The notes under the pieces are model-generated. The model was not told the origin of the DNA, did not search any database, and saw only the letters and a program-made list of their open reading frames with translations. From positions 1 to 64,000 of the forward strand of contig JAFQPR010000103.1 in NCBI GenBank assembly GCA_017411605.1: 64,000 bases of DNA. Reading direction: 5' to 3'. This document shows positions 53,959-62,524 of the stretch, one piece after another. Position numbers and translations under genes: made by a program. The DNA is from Clostridia bacterium (lineage in GTDB: Bacteria; Bacillota; Clostridia; Oscillospirales; CAG-272). Each line of letters starts with the position of its first letter. Within the stretch, counting starts at the first letter, position 1.

Positions 53959-54858
53959 TTACAGCCTACCTCCCTTCTGCGAAAGAAGAGCCTTTAATGC
54001 ATCAAAGCACTCATCCTCGGTTATCGCATCCGAAGGAACGTCATAACCCAGTTTTGATAATTCTGCTAAAAGCTCAGTTCCTTGAGGTGATTCAAGACCT
54101 ATGCTATGAAGAAGATCTACTTTTGAGAATATTTGCTTTGCAGTACCGTCAGCGAGAAGCTTACCGTCGTTGATAATCAAGACTCGATCTGCTCTTGCCG
54201 CCTCTTCCATATAGTGAGTGATATTAATAACCGTTATGTTTTCCTCTCGGTTAAGCTTCTCCATAATGTTCAAGACCTCACGTCTGCCAAGCGGATCAAG
54301 CATTGCAGTCGATTCGTCGAATATTATTACCTCGGGGTGCATCGCTATGATACCCGCTATAGCAACTCTTTGTTTCTGACCTCCCGAAAGTTTATGAGGA
54401 GCGTGACGCGCGTAATCCGTCATATCAACGACCTTCAACGCCTCGTCCACTCTTTTTCTAATTTCAGAGCGTTCAATTCCGAGATTTTCAGGTCCGAAAG
54501 CAACGTCTTCCTCAACGATGGTAGCAACGAGCTGATTGTCGGGATTTTGGAAAACCATTCCGATCTTGCTTCTTATATCAAAGATGTCATCCTCAGTCAT
54601 TTCCTCAGAAGTTATGTCTTTTCCGTTAATATAGATTTTGCCGTACGTCGGCTGCAATATTAAATTAAGCAACTTAGCAAAAGTCGATTTTCCCGAGCCG
54701 TTATGACCGAGTACCGCAATATACTCGCCTCTATTTATTGATACGGTGACGTTATCAAGTGCGGGAGGCGGAAGGATAACCTTTTCCTGCTCTGCGTCAT
54801 CATCGTAAACAAAGCTCAGATTTTCACATCTTAATGCTCTTATGTTGTAATTATCCAT
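53959..54858 (-). CDS. ecfA1: ECF transporter ATPase EcfA1
   Basis: A 299-residue ATPase: Walker A GHNGSGKST, Q-loop VFQNPDNQLVAT, signature LSGGQKQR, Walker B VIIFDESTAMLD. The residue after the Walker B Asp is Glu, so the site is active. I use the ATG at 54858. A TTG nine codons earlier overlaps the methyltransferase gene and seems less likely, though neither has a strong SD. It pairs with EcfA2 and EcfT, encoded next. Confidence 0.94.
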   Translation of the reverse strand: MDNYNIRALRCENLSFVYDDDAEQEKVILPPPALDNVTVSINRGEYIAVLGHNGSGKSTFAKLLNLILQPTYGKIYINGKDITSEEMTEDDIFDIRSKIGMVFQNPDNQLVATIVEEDVAFGPENLGIERSEIRKRVDEALKVVDMTDYARHAPHKLSGGQKQRVAIAGIIAMHPEVIIFDESTAMLDPLGRREVLNIMEKLNREENITVINITHYMEEAARADRVLIINDGKLLADGTAKQIFSKVDLLHSIGLESPQGTELLAELSKLGYDVPSDAITEDECFDALKALLSQKGGRL

Positions 54859-54877
54859 TTTAAATCCAATTCTTATC

Positions 54878-55741
54878 TTAATCAAATACTACTCTTACAC
54901 TCGAACCGCAAGGTAGATGCAAACCGCTGTCCTTAACGGGAATTCCGATTTCATCTGCCATACTTGTACCTTTATTATGATCGAGTAAACGTATATTTGT
55001 AATATACTTCATAGTTGAAGCAGAAAGTCCTGTAGTGTAGGAATTCAAAAGGAAGAATAAAGGCTTATCCGAAAGAATACTAGCAGTTAACTTTACAAAA
55101 TCGTCAATACTCTCTTCTATTTTCCATACCTCACCCGTGGGTCCTCTGCCGTATGATGGAGGATCCATTATGATCGCATCGTATTTTTTACCTCTGCGTA
55201 TTTCACGCTCGATAAATTTTTTACAATCGTCAACGATATACCGAATAGGAGCATCTTCCAGCCCTGAAAGTCTTGCATTCTCTTTAGCCTGCGCAACCAT
55301 TCCCTTAGATGCGTCAACGTGACATACGGAAGCTCCTGCTTTTGCGCAAGCGACGGTTGCTCCGCCTGTGTATGCGAAAAGATTCAGTACGTTGATCGGA
55401 CGTCCCGCATTTTCAATAAGCTCACGCATCCAATCCCAATTCGTTGCTTGCTCGGGAAAAAGCCCCGTATGCTTAAATCCCATCGGCTTTATACGGAAAG
55501 TTAAATCGCGATAATTGATCGTCCATGATTCGGGAAGTTTATTTTCACTCCAGGCACCGCCGCCCGAATTACTTCTTCGATAGCTTGCATCGGCGCGTCG
55601 CCACAACGGATTCTTTTTTTCACTTTTCCATATTACCTGCGGATCGGGACGAATCAAGCTGTATTTTCCCCAAAGCTCAAGCTTCTCGCCGCAAGAGGTA
55701 TCAAGTATTATATAGTCTTTCCATTTATCTGCAATCCACAT
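54878..55741 (-). CDS. Class I SAM-dependent methyltransferase (RlmI/RlmK-like)
   Basis: A 287-residue methyltransferase. The SAM-binding Rossmann core starts at VLNLFAYTGGATVACAKAGA, with the acidic ribose-binding VDAS, and the catalytic-region motif is IMDPPSYGRGP. This is the COG1092 pattern of 23S rRNA cytosine-5 or guanine methyltransferases, but it lacks the N-terminal PUA domain of RlmI. Target base not determined. It lies 8 nt after ruvC and before the ECF genes. Confidence 0.85.
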   Translation of the reverse strand: MWIADKWKDYIILDTSCGEKLELWGKYSLIRPDPQVIWKSEKKNPLWRRADASYRRSNSGGGAWSENKLPESWTINYRDLTFRIKPMGFKHTGLFPEQATNWDWMRELIENAGRPINVLNLFAYTGGATVACAKAGASVCHVDASKGMVAQAKENARLSGLEDAPIRYIVDDCKKFIEREIRRGKKYDAIIMDPPSYGRGPTGEVWKIEESIDDFVKLTASILSDKPLFFLLNSYTTGLSASTMKYITNIRLLDHNKGTSMADEIGIPVKDSGLHLPCGSSVRVVFD

Positions 55742-55749
55742 AAAGAGTC

Positions 55750-56250
55750 CTACCTCTTATTAAAATATTTTCCCATAGCCGATCCCGCACACTGTGCATG
55801 ACAAAGTGCTATGGCAACCGCATCTGCCGTATCATCCGGTTTTGGCGGTCCCGGCAGCTTAAGTATCGAAGTGACCATCGCGATTACCTGATGCTTTTCT
55901 GCCTTTCCGTATCCGACAACGGCCTGCTTTACCTGAAGCGGAGTATATTCGCTGATTTTTATATTGCGCTTATATGCCGTACAAAGGATAACTCCTCTTG
56001 CCTCGGCTACCGCTATACCCGTTGTGATATTAGTATTAAAGAACAGCTCTTCTATTGCCATTTCATCGGGTTTATATTTATCTATTATCTCACAAAGATC
56101 GCTCTCTATCATAGCAAGCCTGGATTCAAGCAAAGTATGAGCGGGAGTTCTTATGGCACCGTATGCAACAGGCCGCGTATTTCCTCTATGACTTTCGATA
56201 ACCGCCCATCCAACAATGGCAAATCCCGGGTCTATTCCAAGAATTATCAT
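55750..56250 (-). CDS. ruvC: Holliday-junction resolvase RuvC
   Basis: A 166-residue RNase H-fold endonuclease that cuts Holliday junctions. Acidic catalytic residues are in LGIDPGFAIVGWAV, AIEELFF and DDTADAVAIALCHA. GGGAGG precedes the ATG at 56250. It is encoded on the opposite strand from ruvA-ruvB, with divergent promoters between (56285-56313 and 56351-56379). It heads the long minus-strand unit through truA. Confidence 0.96.
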   Translation of the reverse strand: MIILGIDPGFAIVGWAVIESHRGNTRPVAYGAIRTPAHTLLESRLAMIESDLCEIIDKYKPDEMAIEELFFNTNITTGIAVAEARGVILCTAYKRNIKISEYTPLQVKQAVVGYGKAEKHQVIAMVTSILKLPGPPKPDDTADAVAIALCHAQCAGSAMGKYFNKR

Positions 56251-56284
56251 ATACTCCTCCCTTCAAATACTTTTTTATCATTCT

Positions 56285-56313
56285 ATTGTATCATAAATTT
56301 AACTTTCAGTCAA
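56285..56313 (-). promoter_or_regulatory. Promoter of the ruvC-ecf-truA unit
   Basis: On the minus strand: TTGACT (56313-56308), 17-nt spacer, TACAAT (56290-56285), about 35 nt before the ruvC start. Confidence 0.7.
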
Positions 56314-56350
56314 TCATTTCTCAAAAAAATATAAAAATATATAAAAATTC

Positions 56351-56379
56351 TTTACTTTTAAAATATTTTGTGTTAATAT
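56351..56379 (+). promoter_or_regulatory. Promoter of the DUF951-ruvA-ruvB unit
   Basis: TTTACT (56351-56356), 17-nt spacer, TAATAT (56374-56379), in a very AT-rich stretch. Other registers are possible, so the call is moderate. Confidence 0.4.
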
Positions 56380-56413
56380 ATATATTGGATATTTTTTTAC
56401 TTTGGAGGGCGTT

Positions 56414-56629
56414 ATGTCGATTATAAAATTTTCGGTCGGTGATATTCTGGTTTTAAAAAAGAAACATCCTTGCGACTCACATAATTTTATGGTGCTCAGA
56501 ATGGGAAGCGACGTCAGAATAGTTTGCTGCGGTTGCGGCAGAGATATGACCATGCCTCGCGAAACGCTCGAAAAAGCTATAAAAAAGGTTATCCCGAGTG
56601 AAGACAGTAACAAAAAGGACGGAAACTAA
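56414..56629 (+). CDS. DUF951 domain-containing protein
   Basis: A 71-residue protein of the DUF951 family (YyzM of Bacillus). It has the FSVGDILVLKKKHPCDSHNF start and the IVCCGCGRDMTMPRE block; the cysteines suggest a small metal-binding fold. The function is unknown. Members are usually near ribosomal, ychF or chromosome-maintenance genes. I use the ATG at 56414 with GGAGGG upstream. Its stop abuts the ruvA start codon, so it is transcribed with ruvAB. Confidence 0.88.
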   Translation: MSIIKFSVGDILVLKKKHPCDSHNFMVLRMGSDVRIVCCGCGRDMTMPRETLEKAIKKVIPSEDSNKKDGN

Positions 56630-57241
56630 ATGTTTTATTATTTATGCGGCGAGCTTACTTATAAAGATCTCAGCACCTGCGTTATTGATTGCACAGGGGT
56701 CGGATATAAGCTTACCGTCAGTCAGATAACCTCGGAGTCCCTTGCATCCTCCGTAGGAAAAAGGGTGAAGCTTTTTACATATCTTGCGGTAAGAGAGGAC
56801 GGAATTGAGCTTTTCGGATTCGGATCGGATGAGGAGCGTTCCTGCTTTAACAGACTTATATCTGTCAGCGGCGTTGGTCCGAAAGCGGCTATGAGTATTC
56901 TTTCTATTATGACACCTGCAGATTTATCTGTTGCTATTTGTACGGAAAACACAAAGGCAATAGCAAAAGCTTCGGGTATAGGCGCAAAAACCGCCGCAAG
57001 AATTATTCTTGAGCTTAAGGATAAAATATCAAAAGATATTTCCATTCCCGATGCAAATACGCTTAACGCGGGATCCTCTGCGTCAATCAAAACAGGCGGA
57101 AAGAATCTTTCAGAAGCAACCGAAGCCCTTATGGTACTTGGATACGATAAAAGCACTATTCTTAACGTTCTTAAGGATATAGATACCAATATGGACGTTG
57201 GCGATATAATAAGAACGGCTCTTAAAAAGCTTGCGAGATAG
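56630..57241 (+). CDS. ruvA: Holliday-junction branch-migration protein RuvA
   Basis: A 203-residue protein with three parts: an OB-fold (about 1-62, with IDCTGVGYKLTVS), tandem helix-hairpin-helix motifs (ISVSGVGPKAAMSIL and ASGIGAKTAARIILELKDK), and a small RuvB-binding C-terminal domain (about 150-203). It binds the four-way junction and positions the RuvB motor. AAGGAC precedes the ATG. Confidence 0.96.
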   Translation: MFYYLCGELTYKDLSTCVIDCTGVGYKLTVSQITSESLASSVGKRVKLFTYLAVREDGIELFGFGSDEERSCFNRLISVSGVGPKAAMSILSIMTPADLSVAICTENTKAIAKASGIGAKTAARIILELKDKISKDISIPDANTLNAGSSASIKTGGKNLSEATEALMVLGYDKSTILNVLKDIDTNMDVGDIIRTALKKLAR

Positions 57242-57256
57242 GAGGGATAGAGACTT

Positions 57257-58294
57257 ATGATGGATGAAGTAAATGAGTTTGACTTTGAAAACAGAATAGT
57301 TTCAAACGAATACGACTCAAATCAGGATTATGAGGTTGAAAATTCCCTTCGCCCCAAAACATTAACCGATTATATCGGTCAGGTAAAAGCAAAATCCAAT
57401 CTTGAAGTTTATATAGAGAGTGCAAAAAGGCGCGGCGAGCCCTTGGATCACACACTTCTTTACGGTCCTCCCGGTCTTGGTAAAACGACTCTCGCGGGCA
57501 TTATAGCTGCAGAGATGGGCGTTAATATCAGAACGACCTCGGGACCTGCTATCGAAAAGCAAGGCGATCTTGCGGCTATTCTCACAAATCTGGGTGAGGG
57601 TGACGTTCTTTTTATTGACGAGATACACCGCTTATCTAAGGCCATCGAAGAGATACTTTATCCCGCAATGGAGGATTATTCTCTCGATATTATCATCGGA
57701 AAAGGCCCAAGCGCACGTTCTATAAGACTTCCTATACCCAAATTTACTCTTATCGGAGCAACGACAAGAGCAGGTCAGCTCACCTCTCCTCTGCGTGACA
57801 GATTCGGTGTTCTTCTGAAGCTTGAGCTTTATACCCCCGAGGAGCTTGCAAGCATCGTTAAGCGCTCTGCCGGGATACTTGAAATTGATATTACCGATGA
57901 CGGCGCGCTCGGTATTGCTACCCGTTCTAGGGGCACACCCAGAATTGCAAACAGACTTCTCAAAAGGGTCCGAGATTTTGCATTGGTAAAGGGCAATGGA
58001 ACTATTACGTCGGAGATTGCAAAATATGCACTCGAAGCGCTTGAGATAGACGATCTCGGACTTGACAACACCGACAGAAAAATGCTTGAAGCAATTATCA
58101 AATATTACGGCGGAGGTCCCGTCGGACTCGATACCTTATCAGCAACAATCGGCGAAGAAGCCATAACGATCGAGGACGTTTACGAGCCTTATCTTATGCA
58201 GATAGGTTTTCTCTCGAGAACACCTCGAGGCAGATGCGCAACAAAGCTTGCGTACGATCATCTCGGTATTCCTTTTATAGTTCAAAACAACTGA
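57257..58294 (+). CDS. ruvB: Holliday-junction branch-migration ATPase RuvB
   Basis: A 345-residue AAA+ motor. Walker [10 protein letters not shown], Walker [11 protein letters not shown], sensor 1 GATTRAG, arginine finger in [10 protein letters not shown], and a C-terminal winged helix ending [10 protein letters not shown] are all present. It drives branch migration with RuvA. The GGAGGG right after the ruvA stop serves as ribosome-binding site for the ATG at 57257. A 15-bp terminator follows at 58411. Confidence 0.97.
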   Translation: MMDEVNEFDFENRIVSNEYDSNQDYEVENSLRPKTLTDYIGQVKAKSNLEVYIESAKRRGEPLDHTLLYGPPGLGKTTLAGIIAAEMGVNIRTTSGPAIEKQGDLAAILTNLGEGDVLFIDEIHRLSKAIEEILYPAMEDYSLDIIIGKGPSARSIRLPIPKFTLIGATTRAGQLTSPLRDRFGVLLKLELYTPEELASIVKRSAGILEIDITDDGALGIATRSRGTPRIANRLLKRVRDFALVKGNGTITSEIAKYALEALEIDDLGLDNTDRKMLEAIIKYYGGGPVGLDTLSATIGEEAITIEDVYEPYLMQIGFLSRTPRGRCATKLAYDHLGIPFIVQNN

Positions 58295-58410
58295 TTTATT
58301 AAGTTTTTTCGACATATAATGAAGCAGAAAACGCCAGCATAGATTTTATCTATATAATATTCTTCTTATTTTCACGATTTAAAACTTAATATTTTCTTGT
58401 TTCAAATAAC

Positions 58411-58462
58411 AAAAACTCTTTCGATTTTCGGACTATAATACCACCGATCGAAAGAGTTTTTT
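58411..58462. terminator. Strong bidirectional terminator between ruvB and the unknown two-gene unit
   Basis: A 15-bp perfect stem, AAAAACTCTTTCGAT (58411-58425) with ATCGAAAGAGTTTTT (58447-58461), encloses a 21-nt loop. Its A-rich and T-rich ends suit termination in both directions. The 58295-58410 stretch before it holds nothing I can identify. Confidence 0.9.
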
Positions 58463-58476
58463 GTTTACTTTTAAAT

Positions 58477-59298
58477 TCACTTTTTAACTTCCTTAAATAC
58501 AAAAACAGATCCTTCTGCTTGCCAATCATATGCCAAACGGTTTGAATTAACTTCATTGCTCACATAGGCAACTATCTCACTGCCTTTGTATTCAAAGTAC
58601 ATATCTACAAACGGAGATAATGTATTTTCTCTCAGATTATTTGTTATTCCGTTTTCTATAGAAATAGTATAATATTCACCGTTTCCGATTTCGATTGCGT
58701 GAATATAATGAGGAATATTATCGATAATTATTTCGCCTTTATAATAGCCGTCAATATATTTTGCAAGATAGAGATCAAGCTCCTCGCAATACCATTCGGA
58801 AATAGGCGTATCCGAGATTTTGCACTTTTGCTCGAACGTTATAGTGTCACCACTATATGTCCACAGTTCGGTATCAGAATTTGTTATTTCGCAACTGATA
58901 ACACCATCTTTATATATGTACTCCGTAACCAAAAAGCCTGCTTCTATTCTTTCTAATTCTGCATATCCGAGCGGGTAATCATTTATCGTAACACTTGTTG
59001 AAGAATAAAAATCAAAACTCATTTGACTATAAAAGAAGTGGGCGTCTACACGATATATTCCGGAATCTGTTTTTAATTCTCCTATCATACCGCCTTCGTA
59101 TGCCGTCATATAAATAGTCATATCAACTTCTCTGCATACCCACACGGTATCGGGGAAATCAGCAGTATCGGGATAAAAGCCCTGCTCTTTCATTTTGATA
59201 AATTCATCAGAAGGGCCGAAACGAATGCAGGAAATCAAATTAAATCCGATAAAAATACAAACCATTATTAAAGCTGTAATTTTAAATAAACACTTCAT
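58477..59298 (-). CDS. Unknown lipoprotein with two similar domains
   Basis: I do not recognise this 273-residue protein. A signal peptide (MKCLFKITALIMVCIFIGF) ends in the lipobox L-I-S-C, so it should be lipid-anchored outside the membrane. The mature part looks like an internal duplication. DTVWVCREVDMTIYMTAYE followed by G-E-L matches ISEWYCEELDLYLAKYIDG followed by G-E-I, about 110 residues later. Each copy ends with a strand of GDTITFEQ / EGSVFVFKE type, suggesting two beta-rich domains, each with one W-x-C motif. GAGGT precedes the ATG. It follows the small membrane protein gene after 15 nt, and both end at the terminator at 58411. Confidence 0.75.
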   Translation of the reverse strand: MKCLFKITALIMVCIFIGFNLISCIRFGPSDEFIKMKEQGFYPDTADFPDTVWVCREVDMTIYMTAYEGGMIGELKTDSGIYRVDAHFFYSQMSFDFYSSTSVTINDYPLGYAELERIEAGFLVTEYIYKDGVISCEITNSDTELWTYSGDTITFEQKCKISDTPISEWYCEELDLYLAKYIDGYYKGEIIIDNIPHYIHAIEIGNGEYYTISIENGITNNLRENTLSPFVDMYFEYKGSEIVAYVSNEVNSNRLAYDWQAEGSVFVFKEVKK

Positions 59299-59313
59299 AG
59301 CATTACCTCAAAG

Positions 59314-59772
59314 TTAACACGCAAATATTCTTATTACATAATATAAAATGTTTTTGCTCTTTTCAAAGGTTAAGTCTTCTATAAACTCAGAAACGCATTT
59401 TTTATTAGAATCATCTACGGTTATATAATACTTTTTTGAATTGTATTTAAACGATATAAAATGCAAATCCTCGTCTACGCAATCATATACAAGCTTAAGA
59501 TCTTTTATATTTTCTTTCTTGACCGCATCAATCGACTTGCCTTTTCTTACTATAAGCAATTCATCTTCCGAAAAGCTATACTCATTGTAACCGATAAAAG
59601 CTTCTTTTACAAAAAAATATACAAAACAGACCGTTCCAATGATCCCTATAAACATCGGAGGCAAAAAAACGTAATCTTTATCAAAAATTACATAGTATCC
59701 GAACACTGCTCCAATTGCCGCAAAGGTTATTGTTAAACCGATTAAGCCCAATAGCTTGAATGACTTTTTCAT
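59314..59772 (-). CDS. Unknown small membrane protein with a possible PH-like domain
   Basis: A 152-residue protein with two membrane helices: about residues 5-30 (LLGLIGLTITFAAIGAVFG) and about 38-60 (MFIGIIGTVCFVYFF). A soluble C-terminal domain of about 85 residues follows, with alternating beta-strands (YSFSEDELLIVRKGKSIDAV, then FISFKYNSKKYYITVDD) and a final helix. This outline resembles bacterial PH-like domain membrane proteins, but the match is by eye only. The ATG at 59772 has AGGAG upstream; longer frames start before the promoter. It is encoded with the lipoprotein as a separate transcription unit. Confidence 0.7.
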   Translation of the reverse strand: MKKSFKLLGLIGLTITFAAIGAVFGYYVIFDKDYVFLPPMFIGIIGTVCFVYFFVKEAFIGYNEYSFSEDELLIVRKGKSIDAVKKENIKDLKLVYDCVDEDLHFISFKYNSKKYYITVDDSNKKCVSEFIEDLTFEKSKNILYYVIRIFAC

Positions 59773-59821
59773 AAAAACTCCTATATTGATCAGTGCAAAC
59801 AAACTTTCTATTATTATTTTA

Positions 59822-59850
59822 AGTATAGCACTTAATATATTAAAAGTCAA
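59822..59850 (-). promoter_or_regulatory. Promoter of the unknown two-gene unit
   Basis: On the minus strand: TTGACT (59850-59845), 17-nt spacer, TATACT (59827-59822), starting immediately after the rpe terminator. Confidence 0.75.
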
Positions 59851-59851
59851 T

Positions 59852-59885
59852 AAAAACTCCGTGCCTATATAAAACACGGAGCTTT
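59852..59885 (-). terminator. Terminator of rpe
   Basis: CTCCGTG (59857-59863) pairs with CACGGAG (59875-59881) around an 11-nt loop. TTTTTA follows on the minus strand. The stem sequence nearly repeats that of the truA terminator. Confidence 0.8.
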
Positions 59886-59921
59886 TATGTTATAAGTATC
59901 GTTTTTGTAAAATATTTAAAA

Positions 59922-60566
59922 TTATCCTCTCAGGAGGTCTATCGCAAGCTTTCTATCCTCTGCTTTGAATACCGAGCTTCCTGCAACAAGAACGTTCGCG
60001 CCCGCGGATATTGCATCCTTTGCATTTGCGGGAGTTATGCCGCCGTCAACTTGGATATCGAGTTCAAGTCCTCTTCTTGCAGCCTCGTCTCTTATTTCCC
60101 GTACTTTGGTAAGAGTTTCCGGTATAAGTGCCTGGCCGCCGTAACCGGGTTCAACCGTCATAACCAATACCATATCGCATTTTTCCAAATAAGGGAAAAC
60201 GGCTTCTGCAGGTGTATTAGGCTTAATGGATATAGAAGATTTTGCTCCAAACGCTCTTATATTATCTAAAAGTTCTCCGGGATTTTTCTCTGCTTCAATA
60301 TGGAAAGTAAGGATATCTGCCCCCGCTTCTATAAACCTTTTAGCATATCGCGAAGGAGACTCTATCATAAGATGAACGTCAAAGACCATATCGCTCTTTT
60401 TACGCAATGCTTCAATTACCGGGAGTCCAAATGAAATATTCGTAACAAACATTCCATCCATAACGTCAAGGTGAACCATATCGGCTCCGCATTTTTGGAT
60501 ATCCGAAACCTCTTCTCCCAGTTTCGTAAAATCACAAGCCAAAACAGAAGGTGATATTTTTATCAT
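59922..60566 (-). CDS. rpe: Ribulose-phosphate 3-epimerase
   Basis: A 214-residue TIM-barrel enzyme interconverting ribulose-5-phosphate and xylulose-5-phosphate. The PSVLACDF start, VHLDVMDGMFVTNISFG metal/substrate block, VMTVEPGYGGQ loop and DGGITPANA with phosphate-binding AGSSVF are all in order. The start at 60566 gives the family length; 27 extra upstream codons are rejected because they cross the promoter. In many Firmicutes rpe follows rsgA; here it stands alone between the isp unit and the unknown pair. Confidence 0.96.
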   Translation of the reverse strand: MIKISPSVLACDFTKLGEEVSDIQKCGADMVHLDVMDGMFVTNISFGLPVIEALRKKSDMVFDVHLMIESPSRYAKRFIEAGADILTFHIEAEKNPGELLDNIRAFGAKSSISIKPNTPAEAVFPYLEKCDMVLVMTVEPGYGGQALIPETLTKVREIRDEAARRGLELDIQVDGGITPANAKDAISAGANVLVAGSSVFKAEDRKLAIDLLRG

Positions 60567-60618
60567 ATTATTTCTCTCAATCTTATTTATAGTTATATTT
60601 ATAATTAGTATCTTATTA

Positions 60619-60647
60619 TTTATAATTACATAAAATATTAATGGCAA
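60619..60647 (-). promoter_or_regulatory. Promoter of rpe
   Basis: On the minus strand: TTGCCA (60647-60642), 17-nt spacer, TATAAA (60624-60619). The 60650-60765 gap beyond it holds one weak GGGC/GCCC hairpin that may end the ispDF transcript. Confidence 0.55.
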
Positions 60648-60765
60648 GGTTCGGTATATACGTTATCGCAGACATCAAAGTTAAGGAAGTGCGAGAGGTA
60701 AACGATAGCGTCAATGTACCTGATAATAAATAGAATTGCGGGCGGAGCTCTAATCTGCCCGTTTA

Positions 60766-61251
60766 CTATTTATCTATCTGCAGCATTGCAACCGCGTGCG
60801 CGCTGATTCCTTCTTCCCTTCCCGTAAAACCCAGATGCTCTTCTGTTGTTGCTTTAACGTTGATTCTGGCTTTATCACAAGATAATGCAAACGAAATATT
60901 TTCACGCATTTTTTCGATATGCGGAGCAAGCTTCGGCTTCTGCGCTATTACGGTCGCATCAATATTAACGATTTTTCCACCCGAGTCCATAAGCATTTTA
61001 TTTACGCAAGTCAATAAATGCATACTGCTGATTCCCTTATATTTATTATCACTATCGGGAAAATGCTTTCCAATATCGCCGAGTCCCAACGCGCCTATAA
61101 CCGCATCCATCACGGCATGAAGAAGCACATCTGCGTCCGAGTGACCGAGAAGCCCTAGCGTATGAGGAATCTCAACACCGCCGAGAATCAGTTTTCTTTC
61201 GGGCACCAGCTTATGAACATCGTATCCGTGTCCGATTCTGAATTCCGTCAT
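60766..61251 (-). CDS. ispF: 2-C-methyl-D-erythritol 2,4-cyclodiphosphate synthase
   Basis: A 161-residue MEP-route enzyme that forms the cyclic diphosphate. The metal ligands are in GHGYDVHKL (Asp and His) and the His of [23 protein letters not shown] and the closing [20 protein letters not shown] are typical. It begins one base after the ispD stop. IspD and IspF are encoded as separate neighbours rather than as the IspDF fusion known from some bacteria. Confidence 0.97.
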   Translation of the reverse strand: MTEFRIGHGYDVHKLVPERKLILGGVEIPHTLGLLGHSDADVLLHAVMDAVIGALGLGDIGKHFPDSDNKYKGISSMHLLTCVNKMLMDSGGKIVNIDATVIAQKPKLAPHIEKMRENISFALSCDKARINVKATTEEHLGFTGREEGISAHAVAMLQIDK

Positions 61252-61252
61252 A

Positions 61253-61954
61253 TCATATCTCTCCTTTTCTTTTTAATAGGATGAATTCTGCAAATTCAAG
61301 ATCATAGCTTGTTGTAATTTTAATATTAGAAGGGAGTGTTTCGACACAATACGGAGAAATTCCCATATTCTCAAGCAACATATTGTCATCAGTAATTGTT
61401 TCGTCAATTATGGGCGCGCAAGCCAATGCGCGGCTATAGAGATCACGCTCAAAAGCCTGCGGTGTCTGAACAGCTCGAAGATCCTTTCTTGGAACTGTTT
61501 CTGCGATCCTTTTACCGTTACATCGCTTCAAAGTATCGCTTACAGCAACCGATGCCGTCGCAGCCTTATACTCATAAACCGCTTCTGCAACAAGGTCAAT
61601 TTCATACGGTGTTATAAGGCAACGTGCTGCATCGTGTATCATTATATACTCAATATCATCGGATATCTGATAAAAACCGATGGAAGCAGATTCCGCTCGG
61701 CATTTTCCGCCTGTTACAATCTTGGAGCATTTACCAATACTTTGTAACTCATTGTTTACAAAATTCTGCTCTCCATCACGGCAAACAACTACTATTTCCG
61801 AAATACTTTTTGCCGCTTCAAACGCCAAAAGAGTATGTTTCAATATACTTTTTCCATCGATTTCCAGCATTTGCTTTGTCTTATCGGCACTCATTCGGCT
61901 TCCCGAACCCGCTGCAAGAACAATTGCGGCGGTTTTTTTATATTTTTTTTCCAT
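61253..61954 (-). CDS. ispD: 2-C-methyl-D-erythritol 4-phosphate cytidylyltransferase
   Basis: A 233-residue nucleotidyltransferase that activates MEP with CTP. The nucleotide loop [17 protein letters not shown] is at residues 12-28, followed by IHDAARCL, the [15 protein letters not shown] block and TDDNMLLE. It starts three bases after the stop of the unknown 112-residue gene and leads into ispF. Together with ispH at 40347 it shows that isoprenoids are made by the MEP route. Confidence 0.96.
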   Translation of the reverse strand: MEKKYKKTAAIVLAAGSGSRMSADKTKQMLEIDGKSILKHTLLAFEAAKSISEIVVVCRDGEQNFVNNELQSIGKCSKIVTGGKCRAESASIGFYQISDDIEYIMIHDAARCLITPYEIDLVAEAVYEYKAATASVAVSDTLKRCNGKRIAETVPRKDLRAVQTPQAFERDLYSRALACAPIIDETITDDNMLLENMGISPYCVETLPSNIKITTSYDLEFAEFILLKRKGEI

Positions 61955-61957
61955 TTT

Positions 61958-62296
61958 TCACTTCCTGTAATAAACGAAATGAACGGTAATAGTACGTTCT
62001 TTTCCGTCTTCAAGCTTGTTTTTGCCCTTAATTATAACACCGTCACCACTCATCAAGTAATTTGCTTCAAGATCAGAAACATCAGTAACAAAAAGTCTGT
62101 CTCCGGAGGAATCAACAATAAATTCATCCCCCTTCAAGCACATGGCTCCACCTCTGCCTACTACGTCCTCGTTTCCGTTTCTGTGCTCGGTGACATATTT
62201 AACCGGCTGACCGTGAAGCTCACGCGCTCTTTCAAGCTTGAACGCATAGCTATCCGTAGATTTATTCTTACCAAATATTTTCTTCAAAAAAGACAT
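61958..62296 (-). CDS. Unknown 112-residue protein at the head of the ispD-ispF unit
   Basis: I do not recognise a named family. The protein starts with a basic segment (MSFLKKIFGKNKS), is rich in charged residues, and has a GRGGAMCLKGDEFIVDS stretch followed by beta-type sequence. There is no signal peptide or membrane helix. GGAGG precedes the ATG at 62296 by four bases. It is three bases from ispD, so it is translated with the isp genes. It may be a lineage-specific protein. A functional tie to isoprenoid synthesis is only suggested by position. Confidence 0.7.
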   Translation of the reverse strand: MSFLKKIFGKNKSTDSYAFKLERARELHGQPVKYVTEHRNGNEDVVGRGGAMCLKGDEFIVDSSGDRLFVTDVSDLEANYLMSGDGVIIKGKNKLEDGKERTITVHFVYYRK

Positions 62297-62420
62297 ATTG
62301 CCTCCACAAACAAATCTCTTTTAGATATTTTAGCATAAAACGCAAAAAAATGGAAGACTTTTGTTTAAAAATAATTTTTTTGCTGATTTTTAATTATATT
62401 TTCCACAAAAACTTCGCTTT

Positions 62421-62435
62421 CCCCACTTTCCCCCA
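62421..62435 (-). promoter_or_regulatory. MraZ-type box pair upstream of the promoter (minus orientation)
   Basis: Read on the minus strand: TGGGG, five bases, TGGGG. This is the direct-repeat spacing bound by MraZ in E. coli (TGGGN-N5-TGGGN). It lies about 50 bases upstream of the mraZ -35 box and points away from it. Confidence 0.45.
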
Positions 62436-62485
62436 CCACCTCGAAAAAAACTTTAAATTTTTTTCATTTTTTTGTAAAAAAAGTA

Positions 62486-62514
62486 TTGACATTTCCCTTT
62501 ATATGTATTATAAT
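62486..62514 (+). promoter_or_regulatory. Consensus promoter of the mraZ-rsmH (dcw) cluster
   Basis: TTGACA (62486-62491), 17-nt spacer, TATAAT (62509-62514): a perfect sigma-A promoter, the strongest in the window. Confidence 0.85.
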
Positions 62515-62524
62515 ATTTACAAAG

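Noticed and set aside
52234-54858. Vitamin riboswitch or S-component gene with the ECF module
   Set aside because: No gene for a small S protein and no riboswitch-like conserved leader is present; the ECF genes are internal to the ruvC unit.
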